A DNA stretch of 64,000 nt from Agromyces sp. Soil535 (GTDB taxonomy: Bacteria; Actinomycetota; Actinomycetes; Actinomycetales; Microbacteriaceae): contig NZ_LMRW01000002.1 of the NCBI RefSeq assembly GCF_001428255.1, positions 62,001 to 126,000 of the forward strand, given 5' to 3'. The translations under genes and the position numbers were made by a program. The notes beneath the pieces were generated by a model. The model had not been told where the DNA came from. It saw only the letters and a list, made by a program, of their open reading frames with translations, and did no database searches. Shown here one piece after another: positions 55,971-63,998 of the stretch; within the stretch, counting starts at the first letter, position 1; every line of letters begins with the position of its first letter.

Positions 55971-56720
55971 GTGACCCCGCTCGACGGCATCCCCACCACG
56001 CGGCGCGACGACGCCTCTCACATGCTCACGGCCCGCGCGCAGCGCACCCTCGAGGCGATCGACGGGGGGACCCTCGACGAGATGCGCGCCCTGCGCGACG
56101 AGACCGAGCGCTTCATGCTGCGCTACAAGTTCGGTATGGACGAGGTGATCACGAAGCTCTCGATCCTGCGCGAGGAGTTCAACCAGAATCACGACTACAA
56201 CCCGATCGAGCACATCTCGAGCCGGCTGAAGAGCCTCGACAGCGTCGTCGCGAAGATGCAGCGCAAGGGCATCGAGCCGACCTTCGACACCATCCGCGAG
56301 ACCATCACCGACATCGCCGGCGTGCGGGTGACGTGCAGCTTCGTCTCGGACGCGTACCGCCTCGCCGAGCTGCTCACGGCGCAGCGCGACATCCAGGTGC
56401 TGAAGGTGAAGGACTACATCGCCGAGCCGAAGGAGAACGGCTACCAGAGCCTGCACCTCATCCTTGAGGTGCCCGTGTTCCTCTCGACGGGGGCGCACGC
56501 AGTGGCCGTCGAGGTGCAGATCCGCACCATCGCCATGGACTTCTGGGCGAGCCTCGAGCACAAGATCTACTACAAGTACGACCGGCAGGTGCCGAAGGAG
56601 CTGCTCGACCGGCTCACGGATGCCGCGCACACGGCGGCCGAGCTGGACACGCGCATGGAGCGGTTGCACCGCGAGGTGCACGGCGCGCCGGCGCACGAGC
56701 GCGGGAGCGTCGCGGTCTGA
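55971..56720 (+). CDS. Small alarmone synthetase (RelQ/RelP-like GTP pyrophosphokinase)
   Basis: 249 residues from GTG 55971. TAGCGT ends 7 nt before it; a GTG three codons earlier overlaps that box. A single RelA/SpoT synthetase domain: DIAGVRVTCSFVSDAYRLAE, VLKVKDYIAEPKENGYQSLH (G-loop/substrate motif) and VEVQIRTIAMDFWASLEHKI. There is no HD hydrolase, TGS or ACT domain, so it makes but does not degrade (p)ppGpp. The C-terminal helix would support tetramer formation as in RelQ. Confidence 0.92.
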   Translation: MTPLDGIPTTRRDDASHMLTARAQRTLEAIDGGTLDEMRALRDETERFMLRYKFGMDEVITKLSILREEFNQNHDYNPIEHISSRLKSLDSVVAKMQRKGIEPTFDTIRETITDIAGVRVTCSFVSDAYRLAELLTAQRDIQVLKVKDYIAEPKENGYQSLHLILEVPVFLSTGAHAVAVEVQIRTIAMDFWASLEHKIYYKYDRQVPKELLDRLTDAAHTAAELDTRMERLHREVHGAPAHERGSVAV

Positions 56721-56737
56721 GTCCGGGCGCCGCCCCC

Positions 56738-56760
56738 GCCGAGCGCTGCGAGCGCCCGGC
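56738..56760 (-). terminator. Hairpin between convergent alarmone synthetase and arsR genes
   Basis: A 10-bp stem in the minus-strand RNA with one G-U pair and a 3-nt loop, 14 nt after the ArsR stop. Confidence 0.5.
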
Positions 56761-56774
56761 GTCCGCACTGCGGT

Positions 56775-57458
56775 TCAGCCCAGCGCGGCGAGGGCCGCGC
56801 GTCCCGCGTCCGTCACGCGGAGCGAGCGGTCGCCCGGCACACGCGACACCCAGCCCTCGGTGAGGGCCACGTCGAGCAGGTGCGCGCCCAGCCGGCCGGC
56901 GATGTGGGGGCGACGCTCGGTCCAGTCGAGGCATCCGCGCACCGCGGGACGTCGGCCGTCGGCGCCGACCTCCGGCAGCCCGAGGCGTATCGCGAGGGTG
57001 CCGGCACCTGCCGAGGGCAGGATGCGTCCGGGGCGGCCCGCCTCGAGCGGCGCGATCGCGCCCTCGGCCACGAGCGCGTCGGCGAGCCGCAGGGCGACGC
57101 GCCCTGCGAGGTGGTCGTAGCACGACCGGGCCTCGGCGAGTCGCTCCGCCGTCGCCGACTGCCGATAGGAGCTCACCGCCTGGCGTGGGGCGATCCGCTG
57201 CAGGGCCTCGACGGCATCGGCCACGTCCGGTCCGGCGAGGGCGAAGTAGCGGTGCCGCCCGAGCCACCGGTCGGTGACGAGCCCGCCCTCGACCAGCTGC
57301 GCGAGGTGCGCGCTGGCGGTCGGCGGCTTCACGCCGGCGATCACGGCGAGCTCGCTCGCGGGCAACGATCGCCCGTCGAGCAGCGCGACGAGCATGGCTG
57401 CGCGCGCGGGCTCGCCCATGAGTCGAGCAGGGGTCGCGAGGTCGGCGTCTCCGGGCAT
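56775..57458 (-). CDS. ArsR-family winged-helix regulator
   Basis: 227 residues from ATG 57458, fixed by TATCGT exactly 6 nt upstream; a GTG reading to 57482 is less likely. N-terminal HTH: MGEPARAAMLVALLDGRSLP, ASELAVIAGVKPPTASAHLAQLVEGGLV. The C-terminal half (about 115-227) has a conserved-looking LDWTERRPHIAGRLGAHLLD segment found in ArsR regulators lacking the metal-binding Cys motif. It probably controls the divergent P450-like/PEP-mutase operon. Confidence 0.85.
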   Translation of the reverse strand: MPGDADLATPARLMGEPARAAMLVALLDGRSLPASELAVIAGVKPPTASAHLAQLVEGGLVTDRWLGRHRYFALAGPDVADAVEALQRIAPRQAVSSYRQSATAERLAEARSCYDHLAGRVALRLADALVAEGAIAPLEAGRPGRILPSAGAGTLAIRLGLPEVGADGRRPAVRGCLDWTERRPHIAGRLGAHLLDVALTEGWVSRVPGDRSLRVTDAGRAALAALG

Positions 57459-57464
57459 GGCACC

Positions 57465-57516
57465 ACGATACGTCGGGCACACTTCGTCCGCCGTCGAATC
57501 GTGTGCGACCTAGCGT
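57465..57516. promoter_or_regulatory. Divergent promoter region of arsR and P450-like operon
   Basis: TATCGT (minus, 57470-57465) and TAGCGT (plus, 57511-57516) are each exactly 6 nt from their start codons, at 57458 and 57523. The 40 bp between them would hold both -35 regions and any ArsR operator. Confidence 0.5.
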
Positions 57517-57522
57517 GGAGGC

Positions 57523-58332
57523 ATGACGGATCTCATCGAGCGCGGCGACGCCGAACGCGTGCTCACCGACTCCCGGTTCGCGGTGCCTGAGGCGGATGCC
57601 GCGGCGACACGCCCCATGGGCCGGTTCCGCGCGAGCTCGTCTCGGTTCACGAACGGGCCGGCGCACGACCGGCGACGGCGACGGCTCGAGACCCTGTTGC
57701 ACACGATCGACACGTCGGCACTCGCCGCCGATGCGTCATCCCGCGCTCGATGGTCGGCGGCGTCGGGCGTCGACGCGGCTGAGATCGCGCGCCACGTTCC
57801 GGTCGCCTGCCTCGCCGGTGCGCTCGGGATCGCCGCGCCGGATGACGCGCCCCGGCTCGTGGCCGACGTCGCGGCGTCGTATGCGAGCGGTGCCGAGTCG
57901 GATCGGGCCGATGCGGCGATCGATCGACTCCTCGCCGCCGCAGCGCCCGCGACCGGCGACGGGGACGGCGAGTCCGGCGGTGCCGGCTCCGACGAGGATG
58001 CCGTGCTGCTCGTGCAACTCCTCGTGCAGGCCTACGCCGCGACGGCCGCGCTCGTCGAGGGCGCGATTCGGTCGACCGGTGCCGTGGCCGCGTCGATCAC
58101 GACCGCGGAGCTGCTCGCCGACACCCTGCGCGACGATCCGCCTGTGCGGCTCACGCGCAGGGTCGCACCGGACGGCGAAATGCTCACCCTGCGGCTCGAC
58201 GGCCCAGACCGCGAGTCCGGCGCAGGGCGTCCTCTACGCACGCTCGCGTTCGGCGCAGGCGCGCGCGCCTGCCCGGCACCGGACCTCGCGCTCGCCATGG
58301 CCGCCGCGATCATCGAGGAGCTCCGCGCATGA
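57523..58332 (+). CDS. Compact cytochrome P450-like protein
   Basis: 269 residues, against about 400 for bacterial P450s. Landmarks in order: a C-helix-like RFTNGPAHDRRRRRLETLL (about 41-59), an I-helix-like LLVQLLVQAYAATAALVEG (162-180), a K-helix ExxR counterpart reading DTLRDDPP (D200, R203), and the heme loop FGAGARACPAPDLALAM (243-259) with C250 as possible axial thiolate. The F-G and meander parts are largely missing. It may be a minimal P450, a heme-binding sensor, or a decayed enzyme still expressed. ATGA overlap couples it to the PEP-mutase-like gene; the ArsR gene is divergent. Confidence 0.65.
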   Translation: MTDLIERGDAERVLTDSRFAVPEADAAATRPMGRFRASSSRFTNGPAHDRRRRRLETLLHTIDTSALAADASSRARWSAASGVDAAEIARHVPVACLAGALGIAAPDDAPRLVADVAASYASGAESDRADAAIDRLLAAAAPATGDGDGESGGAGSDEDAVLLVQLLVQAYAATAALVEGAIRSTGAVAASITTAELLADTLRDDPPVRLTRRVAPDGEMLTLRLDGPDRESGAGRPLRTLAFGAGARACPAPDLALAMAAAIIEELRA

Positions 58333-59117
58333 TGACCCCCGACGAATTCCGCGCGATGCACCGCCCGGGCGACCCGTTCGTGCTCCCCAACGCCTGGGAC
58401 CTCGCGTCCGCCCGCTGGTTGCACGCCGCGGGACATCCGGTGCTCGGCACGACGAGCCTCGGCGTCGCGGTGGCTGCCGGGCTCCCCGACGGCGCCGGCC
58501 GCACGGCGGCGGAGACCCTCGACCTCGCGACGCGGCTGGCCCGCGCCTCGATCCCCGTGACCGTCGACCTGGAAGCGGGCTTCTCCGACGACCCCGCCGA
58601 GGTCGGCGCCTTCGCCGCTCGCCTCGCACGACTCGGCGTGGTCGGCGTGAACCTCGAGGACTCCGATGCCGACGGGCACCTCGTGGATCCCGACCTCGCC
58701 GCCGCGAAGGTCGCGGCGATCGCGGCGGCGGCGCCCGCGATCTACCTCAACGCTCGCACGGACCCGTTCTGGATCGACGGCGACGTCGGCGCAGCCGACC
58801 GGCACCGGGATGCGGTGAGCCGCGCGCATCGGTACCTGGCGGCCGGTGCGAGCGGGGTGTTCGTGCCCGGCACGATCCCGCTCGACGAGATGGCCGCGCT
58901 CACGCGCGACATCCCGGCGCCCGTGAACGTGCTCGTGCAGCCGGGCGTGCCCGTGCGTCGCCTCGCCGACGCCGGCGTCGCCCGCATCAGCACCGGATCG
59001 CTCCTCTTCCGCGTCGCGCTCGGGGCGATCGAGGTCGCGGCACGCGAGGTGCAGGATGGGGCGTTCACGCCCGATCCCGCGACGCCGGCCTACGAGCGGG
59101 TCGCATCGCTCCCCTGA
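58329..59117 (+). CDS. Isocitrate lyase/PEP mutase family protein
   Basis: 262 residues forming one PEP-mutase-type barrel: LPNAWDLASARWL, GTTSLGVAVAAGLPDG, VTVDLEAGFSDD (metal-binding acidic residues), VGVNLEDSDADGHL, IYLNARTDPFW and RISTGSLLFRVAL. The KKCGH loop of isocitrate/methylisocitrate lyases is not present, so a C-C lyase role is less likely than a mutase, hydrolase or oxaloacetate-type activity. It is translationally coupled to the P450-like gene. Confidence 0.85.
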   Translation: MMTPDEFRAMHRPGDPFVLPNAWDLASARWLHAAGHPVLGTTSLGVAVAAGLPDGAGRTAAETLDLATRLARASIPVTVDLEAGFSDDPAEVGAFAARLARLGVVGVNLEDSDADGHLVDPDLAAAKVAAIAAAAPAIYLNARTDPFWIDGDVGAADRHRDAVSRAHRYLAAGASGVFVPGTIPLDEMAALTRDIPAPVNVLVQPGVPVRRLADAGVARISTGSLLFRVALGAIEVAAREVQDGAFTPDPATPAYERVASLP

Positions 59118-59174
59118 CCCGCGCTCGGAGCCGCGCGTACCGAGACTGTGATGCGCCGGTGCCGACGCCGACCC

Positions 59175-59696
59175 TCAGTCCTCCGCGCTCTCCCGCCGGT
59201 CGATCACGAGGAGGCTGCTGGTGCCGGTCGCGAGCAGGGTACCTTCGGCGTCGACGAGTTCGCCCTCTGTGAAGACGATCCGCCTGCCTCCCTTCCGCAC
59301 CCGTCCGGTCGCCCGCAGCCGACCGTTGCCGGGCAGGATCGCGCGCACGTACGCGACGTTCAGGTCGATCGAGGTGTAACCGACGCCCGCGGGCAGCGTG
59401 GTGTGTGCTGCGCATCCGAGCACCGTGTCGAGGAGGGTGCACGCGAGGCCGCCGTGCACGACCCCGAGCGGGTTGAAGTGCGCGGTCGTCGGTTCGCAGT
59501 CGAACACCGCCTCGCCGTGCGAGAACGAGACCGCTGTGAAGCCCATCAGCTGGGAGATCGGCGGCGGCGGCAGCTCGCCGTCGAGGATCGCCGTGAGGTA
59601 GTCGATCCCGCTGAGCTCGGCGAGCCTCGGCAGCGCGACACCCGGGTCGACCCACGAGATCGTCGCGAAGTCGGTCGGTTCGAAGGCGGAGGTCAC
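59175..59696 (-). CDS. PaaI-family hotdog thioesterase
   Basis: 173 residues from GTG 59696, with TAGGGT exactly 6 nt upstream. The hotdog core is FNPLGVVHGGLACTLLDTVL, with the HGG motif, then GVGYTSIDLNVAYVRAIL and VFTEGELVDAEGTLLATGTS. It hydrolyses acyl- or aryl-CoA thioesters; the substrate is unknown. Confidence 0.88.
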   Translation of the reverse strand: MTSAFEPTDFATISWVDPGVALPRLAELSGIDYLTAILDGELPPPPISQLMGFTAVSFSHGEAVFDCEPTTAHFNPLGVVHGGLACTLLDTVLGCAAHTTLPAGVGYTSIDLNVAYVRAILPGNGRLRATGRVRKGGRRIVFTEGELVDAEGTLLATGTSSLLVIDRRESAED

Positions 59697-59702
59697 GCGC
59701 CC

Positions 59703-59708
59703 ACCCTA
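59703..59708 (-). promoter_or_regulatory. -10-like box of the PaaI gene (leaderless)
   Basis: TAGGGT, 6 nt, GTG at 59696. Confidence 0.5.
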
Positions 59709-59768
59709 GCCCCGGGTTGCCCCGCAGTACCCGGTCGCCGGCGTCCTCTGACGGACGGCGGCACCCGC

Positions 59769-60791
59769 TCAGTCGGGATTGCGCGCCCGACTGGGCTGCA
59801 CCCGCATGGGCTCGCCCGGCATCTTCGGGAAGTCGGGTGGGAACGGCAGCTCGCCGAGCCCGTCGTCGAGGTCGCGCTGCCACCATTCGAGGAGCGTCTC
59901 GAGGCGCCCGGCCCGCGACTCCATGCCCGCCCAGGGGTCTCCCACGTCGCGCAGCCGGTCGGGCACCGTGCGGATCGTGAACTGCGCCGGGTCGGCTGAC
60001 TCGAGTTCGTCCCACTCGAGCGGGCACGACACCGGCGCGTGCGGCAGCGGCCGCGGACTGTAGGCCCCCGCCATCGTGCGGTCGCGGTTCGCCTGGTTGT
60101 AGTCGATGAAGATGCGGTCGCCGCGCTCCTCCTTCCACCATGCGGTGGTGAGCTGGTCGGGCATGCGTCGCTCCAGCTCGCGCGCCAGTGCGATCACGGC
60201 GTGCCGCACGTCGAGGAACTCGTGCTCGGGCTCGATCGGCGCGAACACGTGGATGCCGCGGTTGCCGGAGGTCTTCACGAACCCGGCCAGCCCGACCTCG
60301 TCCATGAGCCCGCGCAGCGCGAGTGCGGCGGGCACGGCCTCGGCGAACCCGGTGCCGGGCTGCGGGTCGAGGTCGATGCGCAGCTGGTCGGGGTTGTCGG
60401 TGTTGTCGGTACTCGACGCCCACGGATGGAACACGACGGTGTTCATCTGCGCCGCCCAGACCGCGGCGGCAGGTTCGTCGAGCACGAGCTGCGGATGCCG
60501 CCGCCCGCTCGGGTACGTCACGGTGACCGATCGCACCCACTCGGGCGCGCCCTTGGGCGGGTTCTTCGAGAAGAACTGCTCGCCGTCGATGCCCTCGGGG
60601 AAGCGCTGGAGCGAGACCGGCCGGTCGCCGTTCGCCTCGATGAAGGCGTCGCCGACCGCGACGAGGTACTCGGCGAGCTCGAGCTTGGTGATGCCGGGCT
60701 CGGGCCAGATCACCCGTGTCGGCGAGGAGATCCGCACGTCGCGATCGCCGTGCGGACCAGGGACAGTGAGCGTGACAGCAGCGCCGGCCAT
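59769..60791 (-). CDS. Stand-alone LigD-type polymerase/primase domain protein
   Basis: 340 residues. An archaeo-eukaryotic-primase-like fold as in the LigD polymerase domain: RVIWPEPGITKLELAEYL, RPVSLQRFPEGIDGEQFFSK, the catalytic LRIDLDPQPGTGF (DLD), SGNRGIHVFAPI and IFIDYNQANRD (third acidic residue). There is no ligase or nuclease domain and no ku gene nearby. Related stand-alone proteins are Rv3730c and Rv0269c. Role in end joining or gap filling is inferred. TAGCGT lies 6 nt before the ATG. Confidence 0.9.
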   Translation of the reverse strand: MAGAAVTLTVPGPHGDRDVRISSPTRVIWPEPGITKLELAEYLVAVGDAFIEANGDRPVSLQRFPEGIDGEQFFSKNPPKGAPEWVRSVTVTYPSGRRHPQLVLDEPAAAVWAAQMNTVVFHPWASSTDNTDNPDQLRIDLDPQPGTGFAEAVPAALALRGLMDEVGLAGFVKTSGNRGIHVFAPIEPEHEFLDVRHAVIALARELERRMPDQLTTAWWKEERGDRIFIDYNQANRDRTMAGAYSPRPLPHAPVSCPLEWDELESADPAQFTIRTVPDRLRDVGDPWAGMESRAGRLETLLEWWQRDLDDGLGELPFPPDFPKMPGEPMRVQPSRARNPD

Positions 60792-60797
60792 GCTGCG

Positions 60798-60803
60798 ACG
60801 CTA
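60798..60803 (-). promoter_or_regulatory. -10-like box of the LigD-type polymerase gene (leaderless)
   Basis: TAGCGT, 6 nt, ATG at 60791. Confidence 0.5.
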
Positions 60804-60859
60804 CTCCCTCCGTGCGACGTCGCGAACGGATGCCGCCTCCGCGGCGGGCCAGCGGCGCA

Positions 60860-61138
60860 TCACGCCGTCGCGGTCACGTACCTGCGCGCGGAGCGTTCCC
60901 GGGCCTTCGCGGCCTCCACCTCGCGATCCTTCGGCGGCGCGGTGGTCACGAGGTCGTCCAGCAGGTGTCGCGTGATGTGCGCGATCTCGGCCACCGCCCG
61001 GTCGAACGCCTCGGCGTTCGCCTTGGACGGCTTCGTCGATCCGCTCACCTTGCGCACGAACTGCAGCGCCGCCGCGTGCACCTCGTCGTTCGTGGCCGCG
61101 GGCTCGAAGTTGTGGAGGGTGTGGATGTTCCTGCACAT
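60860..61138 (-). CDS. DUF2277 protein
   Basis: 92 residues, the full family length: MCRNIHTLHNFEPAATNDEV, EVHAAALQFVRKVSGSTKPS and LLDDLVTTAPPKDREVEAAK. The N-terminal Cys-Arg-Asn-Ile motif is invariant in the family. Function unknown. Some annotators link the family to DNA repair by neighbourhood, and here it lies 68 bp upstream of the LigD-type polymerase on the same strand. TAGGCT lies 6 nt before the ATG. Confidence 0.88.
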   Translation of the reverse strand: MCRNIHTLHNFEPAATNDEVHAAALQFVRKVSGSTKPSKANAEAFDRAVAEIAHITRHLLDDLVTTAPPKDREVEAAKARERSARRYVTATA

Positions 61139-61144
61139 GCTCCG

Positions 61145-61150
61145 AGCCTA
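61145..61150 (-). promoter_or_regulatory. -10-like box of the DUF2277 gene (leaderless)
   Basis: TAGGCT, 6 nt, ATG at 61138. The box lies within the last codon and stop of the upstream DUF2306 gene. Confidence 0.5.
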
Positions 61151-61915
61151 ACCCCGTGGAGTGGAGGTGGTCTCGGTGCCGCTCGTGATGCTGAACGACG
61201 GGAGGCCGCGACGGCGGATCAGCCACTCCGCCACGACGAGGTTCGGCAGCCACGCGAGGAACGGCACCACCGCGTAGGCGTTCGCGAACGCCGCCTCGAA
61301 GTCGAACTGCCCTCCCGGCAGCGCCTGGGCGCCGATGAGCACGCCGAGCCAGAGGCGGAGGGTCACGGCGGCGTAGGTGAGCGCGAAGTTGCGCATCATC
61401 CACGCACGGTGGCTCGGGACATCCCCACGGCGGATGGCCCCATACGCCCGCCGGCCGGTGACGAGCCACAGCACCGCGAGGGTGCCGAACCCGAAGAACC
61501 CGGCGAAGCCCGCCTCACTGAACGGTGCCATCACGAGGCCGGAGACGCCGGCGATCGCGACCGCGGCGAGGTAGGTGCGTCCGATCCAGCGGTGAACCTG
61601 CCGGTGTCGATCGCGCAGGCCACGCCAGAACTGGAACGGACCGGCGACGAGGGCCAGCCCTCCCGCGACGATGTGCGCATAGAAGGCGGCCTGCACGAAG
61701 GAGGGCCGCCCGTCGTAATTGCCCGCGAGGCCCACGCCCGAGTCGGACAGCTCGGCGAGCGAGGCGGTGAGGTACGGGACGACGGCGAACCCGGCGATCG
61801 CGAGTGACGACAGGACGATCCAGGTCCATCCGACGCGGGTCACGGCACGGCTCGGGGTCCGGTCGCGGCGCGTCGCGTCGGCCGGATGGGGCGGGCGTTC
61901 GGTTCCGGTGGTCAT
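61148..61915 (-). CDS. DUF2306 membrane protein
   Basis: 255 residues from ATG 61915, with TAGCGT 7 nt before it. About seven membrane helices. GRPSFVQAAFYAHIVAGGLA, RQVHRWIGRTYL and HRAWMMRNFALTYAAVTLRL carry conserved histidines that could bind heme or metal. Function unknown. It lies 10 bp after the EamA gene on the same strand. Confidence 0.85.
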   Translation of the reverse strand: MTTGTERPPHPADATRRDRTPSRAVTRVGWTWIVLSSLAIAGFAVVPYLTASLAELSDSGVGLAGNYDGRPSFVQAAFYAHIVAGGLALVAGPFQFWRGLRDRHRQVHRWIGRTYLAAVAIAGVSGLVMAPFSEAGFAGFFGFGTLAVLWLVTGRRAYGAIRRGDVPSHRAWMMRNFALTYAAVTLRLWLGVLIGAQALPGGQFDFEAAFANAYAVVPFLAWLPNLVVAEWLIRRRGLPSFSITSGTETTSTPRG

Positions 61916-61925
61916 GCGCCACACG

Positions 61926-62891
61926 CTATGAGCGCCGTGCGTCGACCGTTATCGGGTCAACCCCCCAATCGGATGCCTCGGCCCGCGCTGCCGCATCGGC
62001 GCCGGAGCGCGTGTCCGCCCTGCGGGACCAGCGACGCACCTGCCCCACGGCGACGCCGCCCACGAGCAGCGCGCTGCCGGCCAGCTCGAGCGTGTTCGGC
62101 ACCTGCCCGAGGGCGAGCGCTGCCGCGGCGAGTCCGATCGGCGGTGTGAGCAGCGCGAACGGCGCGACGAGCGACGCCGGGTAGCGGCCGAGCAGCATGT
62201 TCCAGATGGTGTAGCCGACGAGCGACGCGAATCCAGCCGTGTACGCGACGCTCACGATCGTTTGCCAGCCGATGGTGGCGAACGCGTCGCCGACCGCGGA
62301 CGGTCCGTCGAGCAGCAGGCTGAGTGCGAGCACCGGCAGCGGCACGACGAGCGCCGACCAGACCACGATGCCGAAGCCGTTCGCGCCGGCCGCCGACCGC
62401 GAGATCACGTTGCCGATCGCCCAACTGAGGCCCGCGGCGACGCAGATCAGGAACGGCACGATCGCCCCGAACCCCGCCGTGCCCTCCAGCCGCCCCACGG
62501 CGACGACGCCGAGCCCCGCCACGCCGAGCAGCGCCCCGAGCAGCTGCATCCGGGTCGGGCGCTCGCGCAGCGCGACGACGCCGATCACCAGCGTGAAGAT
62601 CATCTGGCACTGCAGCACCACGGCGGCGAGGCCGGCGGGGAGCCCGAGGTGCATCGCGGTGAACAGCAGGCCGAACTGGCCGGCGCTCATGAAGAGGCCG
62701 ATGCCGATGATGACCCGCCACGGGGCATCGGGCTTGGGCACGAAGAAGACGAGGGGCACGGCGACCAGCGAGAACCGCAGGGCCACGAGCACGAGCGGGA
62801 GCGTGTCGCGCAGCCCGAGGTCGATGGCCACGAAGTTCACGCCCCAGATCAGGGCGACGAGGAGGCCGAGGAGCAGGTGTCTGGGGGTCAC
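61926..62891 (-). CDS. EamA/DMT-family transporter
   Basis: 321 residues from GTG 62891, with GAGGCT 6 nt upstream. Ten membrane helices in two EamA repeats, starting LLLGLLVALIWGVNFVAIDL and VPFLICVAAGLSWAIGNVIS. The family exports amino acids and other small metabolites; YedA/RhaT-type substrates cannot be predicted. The basic C-terminal tail is cytoplasmic. The divergent LysR gene 72 bp away is the likely regulator. Confidence 0.9.
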   Translation of the reverse strand: MTPRHLLLGLLVALIWGVNFVAIDLGLRDTLPLVLVALRFSLVAVPLVFFVPKPDAPWRVIIGIGLFMSAGQFGLLFTAMHLGLPAGLAAVVLQCQMIFTLVIGVVALRERPTRMQLLGALLGVAGLGVVAVGRLEGTAGFGAIVPFLICVAAGLSWAIGNVISRSAAGANGFGIVVWSALVVPLPVLALSLLLDGPSAVGDAFATIGWQTIVSVAYTAGFASLVGYTIWNMLLGRYPASLVAPFALLTPPIGLAAAALALGQVPNTLELAGSALLVGGVAVGQVRRWSRRADTRSGADAAARAEASDWGVDPITVDARRS

Positions 62892-62951
62892 GCCACCAGC
62901 CTCGCAGCGCGACCGATTCAGCACCAGTTCCGAATAGTACACCTCACAACG

Positions 62952-62957
62952 TACGAT
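62952..62957 (+). promoter_or_regulatory. -10-like box of the LysR gene (leaderless)
   Basis: TACGAT, 6 nt, ATG at 62964. Confidence 0.5.
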
Positions 62958-62963
62958 TACTTC

Positions 62964-63881
62964 ATGATCGATCTGGTGGGCCTGCGCGCCCTCGTCGCCG
63001 TCGACCGGGCCGGCTCGGTGGTGGCCGCCGCCGAGCGGCTGGGCTACACGCCGTCGGCCGTCTCGCAGCAGGTGAAGAAGCTGGAGCGCGACCTCGACGC
63101 CACGCTCCTGGAGCGACGGGGCCGCGGCGTGCTGCTCACCGAACGGGGCCGCACGCTCGCGAGCGAGGGACGTGAGCTGCTCGACGGCCTCGAACGGCTC
63201 GAGACCCTCGCCGCCGGCGGGTCGCGACCGTCGGCGCCGCTGCGCATCGCCTCGTTCTCGACCGCGACGCGCGGGCTCGTCGGCCCGGTGCTGCGAGCAC
63301 TCCGCCGATCGGATGCCGCGGTGCTCGCGACCGTGACGAGCGTCGACCCGGTCGAAGCGATGGACCTCGTCGCCACCGGCGCGGCCGATCTCGCGGTCGT
63401 GCACAACTGGAACTCGGTGCCGCTCGTGGCGCCCGCGCACGTCATGACCGAGCATGTGTGCCGCGACGAGGCCGACGTCGTGCTGTCGGTGCGGCATCCG
63501 CTCGCCGATCGCGACGAGCTCGAGCGGGCCGACCTCGTCGACGAGCTCTGGGCGAGCACGCCCAGGGGCGCGATCTGCCACGAGGCGCTCATGCGCATCT
63601 TCGCCGATCTCGGCACGGTGCCGCGCGTCGTCGCCGAGGATCCCGACTTCGCCTCGCTCGTCGAGCTCGCGAGCGAGGGGGTCGCGATCGCGCTCGTGCC
63701 GAGGCTCGGCCGCTCCGCCCTGCCCGACGGGGTCGTCGCACGTCCCCTCGCCGACCACAGCCAGGTGCGCGACGTGCGTGTCGCCTACCGCCGCTCGATG
63801 GCGGAGAGTCCTGGCCTCCGTCGCGCCGTGCAGCTGCTGGTCGAGGCGGGCGCGCGGGTCGTGCCGCCGACCGGTGCGTAG
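62964..63881 (+). CDS. LysR-family transcriptional regulator
   Basis: 305 residues. N-terminal HTH: LRALVAVDRAGSVVAAAERL, YTPSAVSQQVKKLERDLDAT, LLERRGRGVLLTERGRTL. The periplasmic-binding-like effector domain begins near residue 90 (LRIASFSTATRGLVGPVLRA). Divergent from the EamA exporter, the common layout in which LysR activates an exporter when its substrate accumulates. The ligand is unknown. Confidence 0.9.
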   Translation: MIDLVGLRALVAVDRAGSVVAAAERLGYTPSAVSQQVKKLERDLDATLLERRGRGVLLTERGRTLASEGRELLDGLERLETLAAGGSRPSAPLRIASFSTATRGLVGPVLRALRRSDAAVLATVTSVDPVEAMDLVATGAADLAVVHNWNSVPLVAPAHVMTEHVCRDEADVVLSVRHPLADRDELERADLVDELWASTPRGAICHEALMRIFADLGTVPRVVAEDPDFASLVELASEGVAIALVPRLGRSALPDGVVARPLADHSQVRDVRVAYRRSMAESPGLRRAVQLLVEAGARVVPPTGA

Positions 63882-63902
63882 GCGCAGCGCGCGCCGCCTT
63901 GG

Positions 63903-63998
63903 TCACATGGGTGCGCGATGCGGGTCGGCGACGGGTTGCAGCCGGAACAGGCGCACCATGCGGCCGGAGTCGCGTTCGTAGCCGCGATAGCCGGGCCA
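63903..63998 (-). CDS. C-terminal fragment of a protein cut by the right window edge
   Basis: 31 codons before a TGA are visible, reading WPGYRGYERDSGRMVRLFRL and then QPVADPHRAPM. The pattern of aromatic and basic residues followed by RxxRLFRLxP resembles the C terminus of deazaflavin-dependent nitroreductase-like proteins, but this is too short to assign. It is convergent with the LysR gene, 21 bp away. Confidence 0.45.
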   Translation of the reverse strand, partial: WPGYRGYERDSGRMVRLFRLQPVADPHRAPM

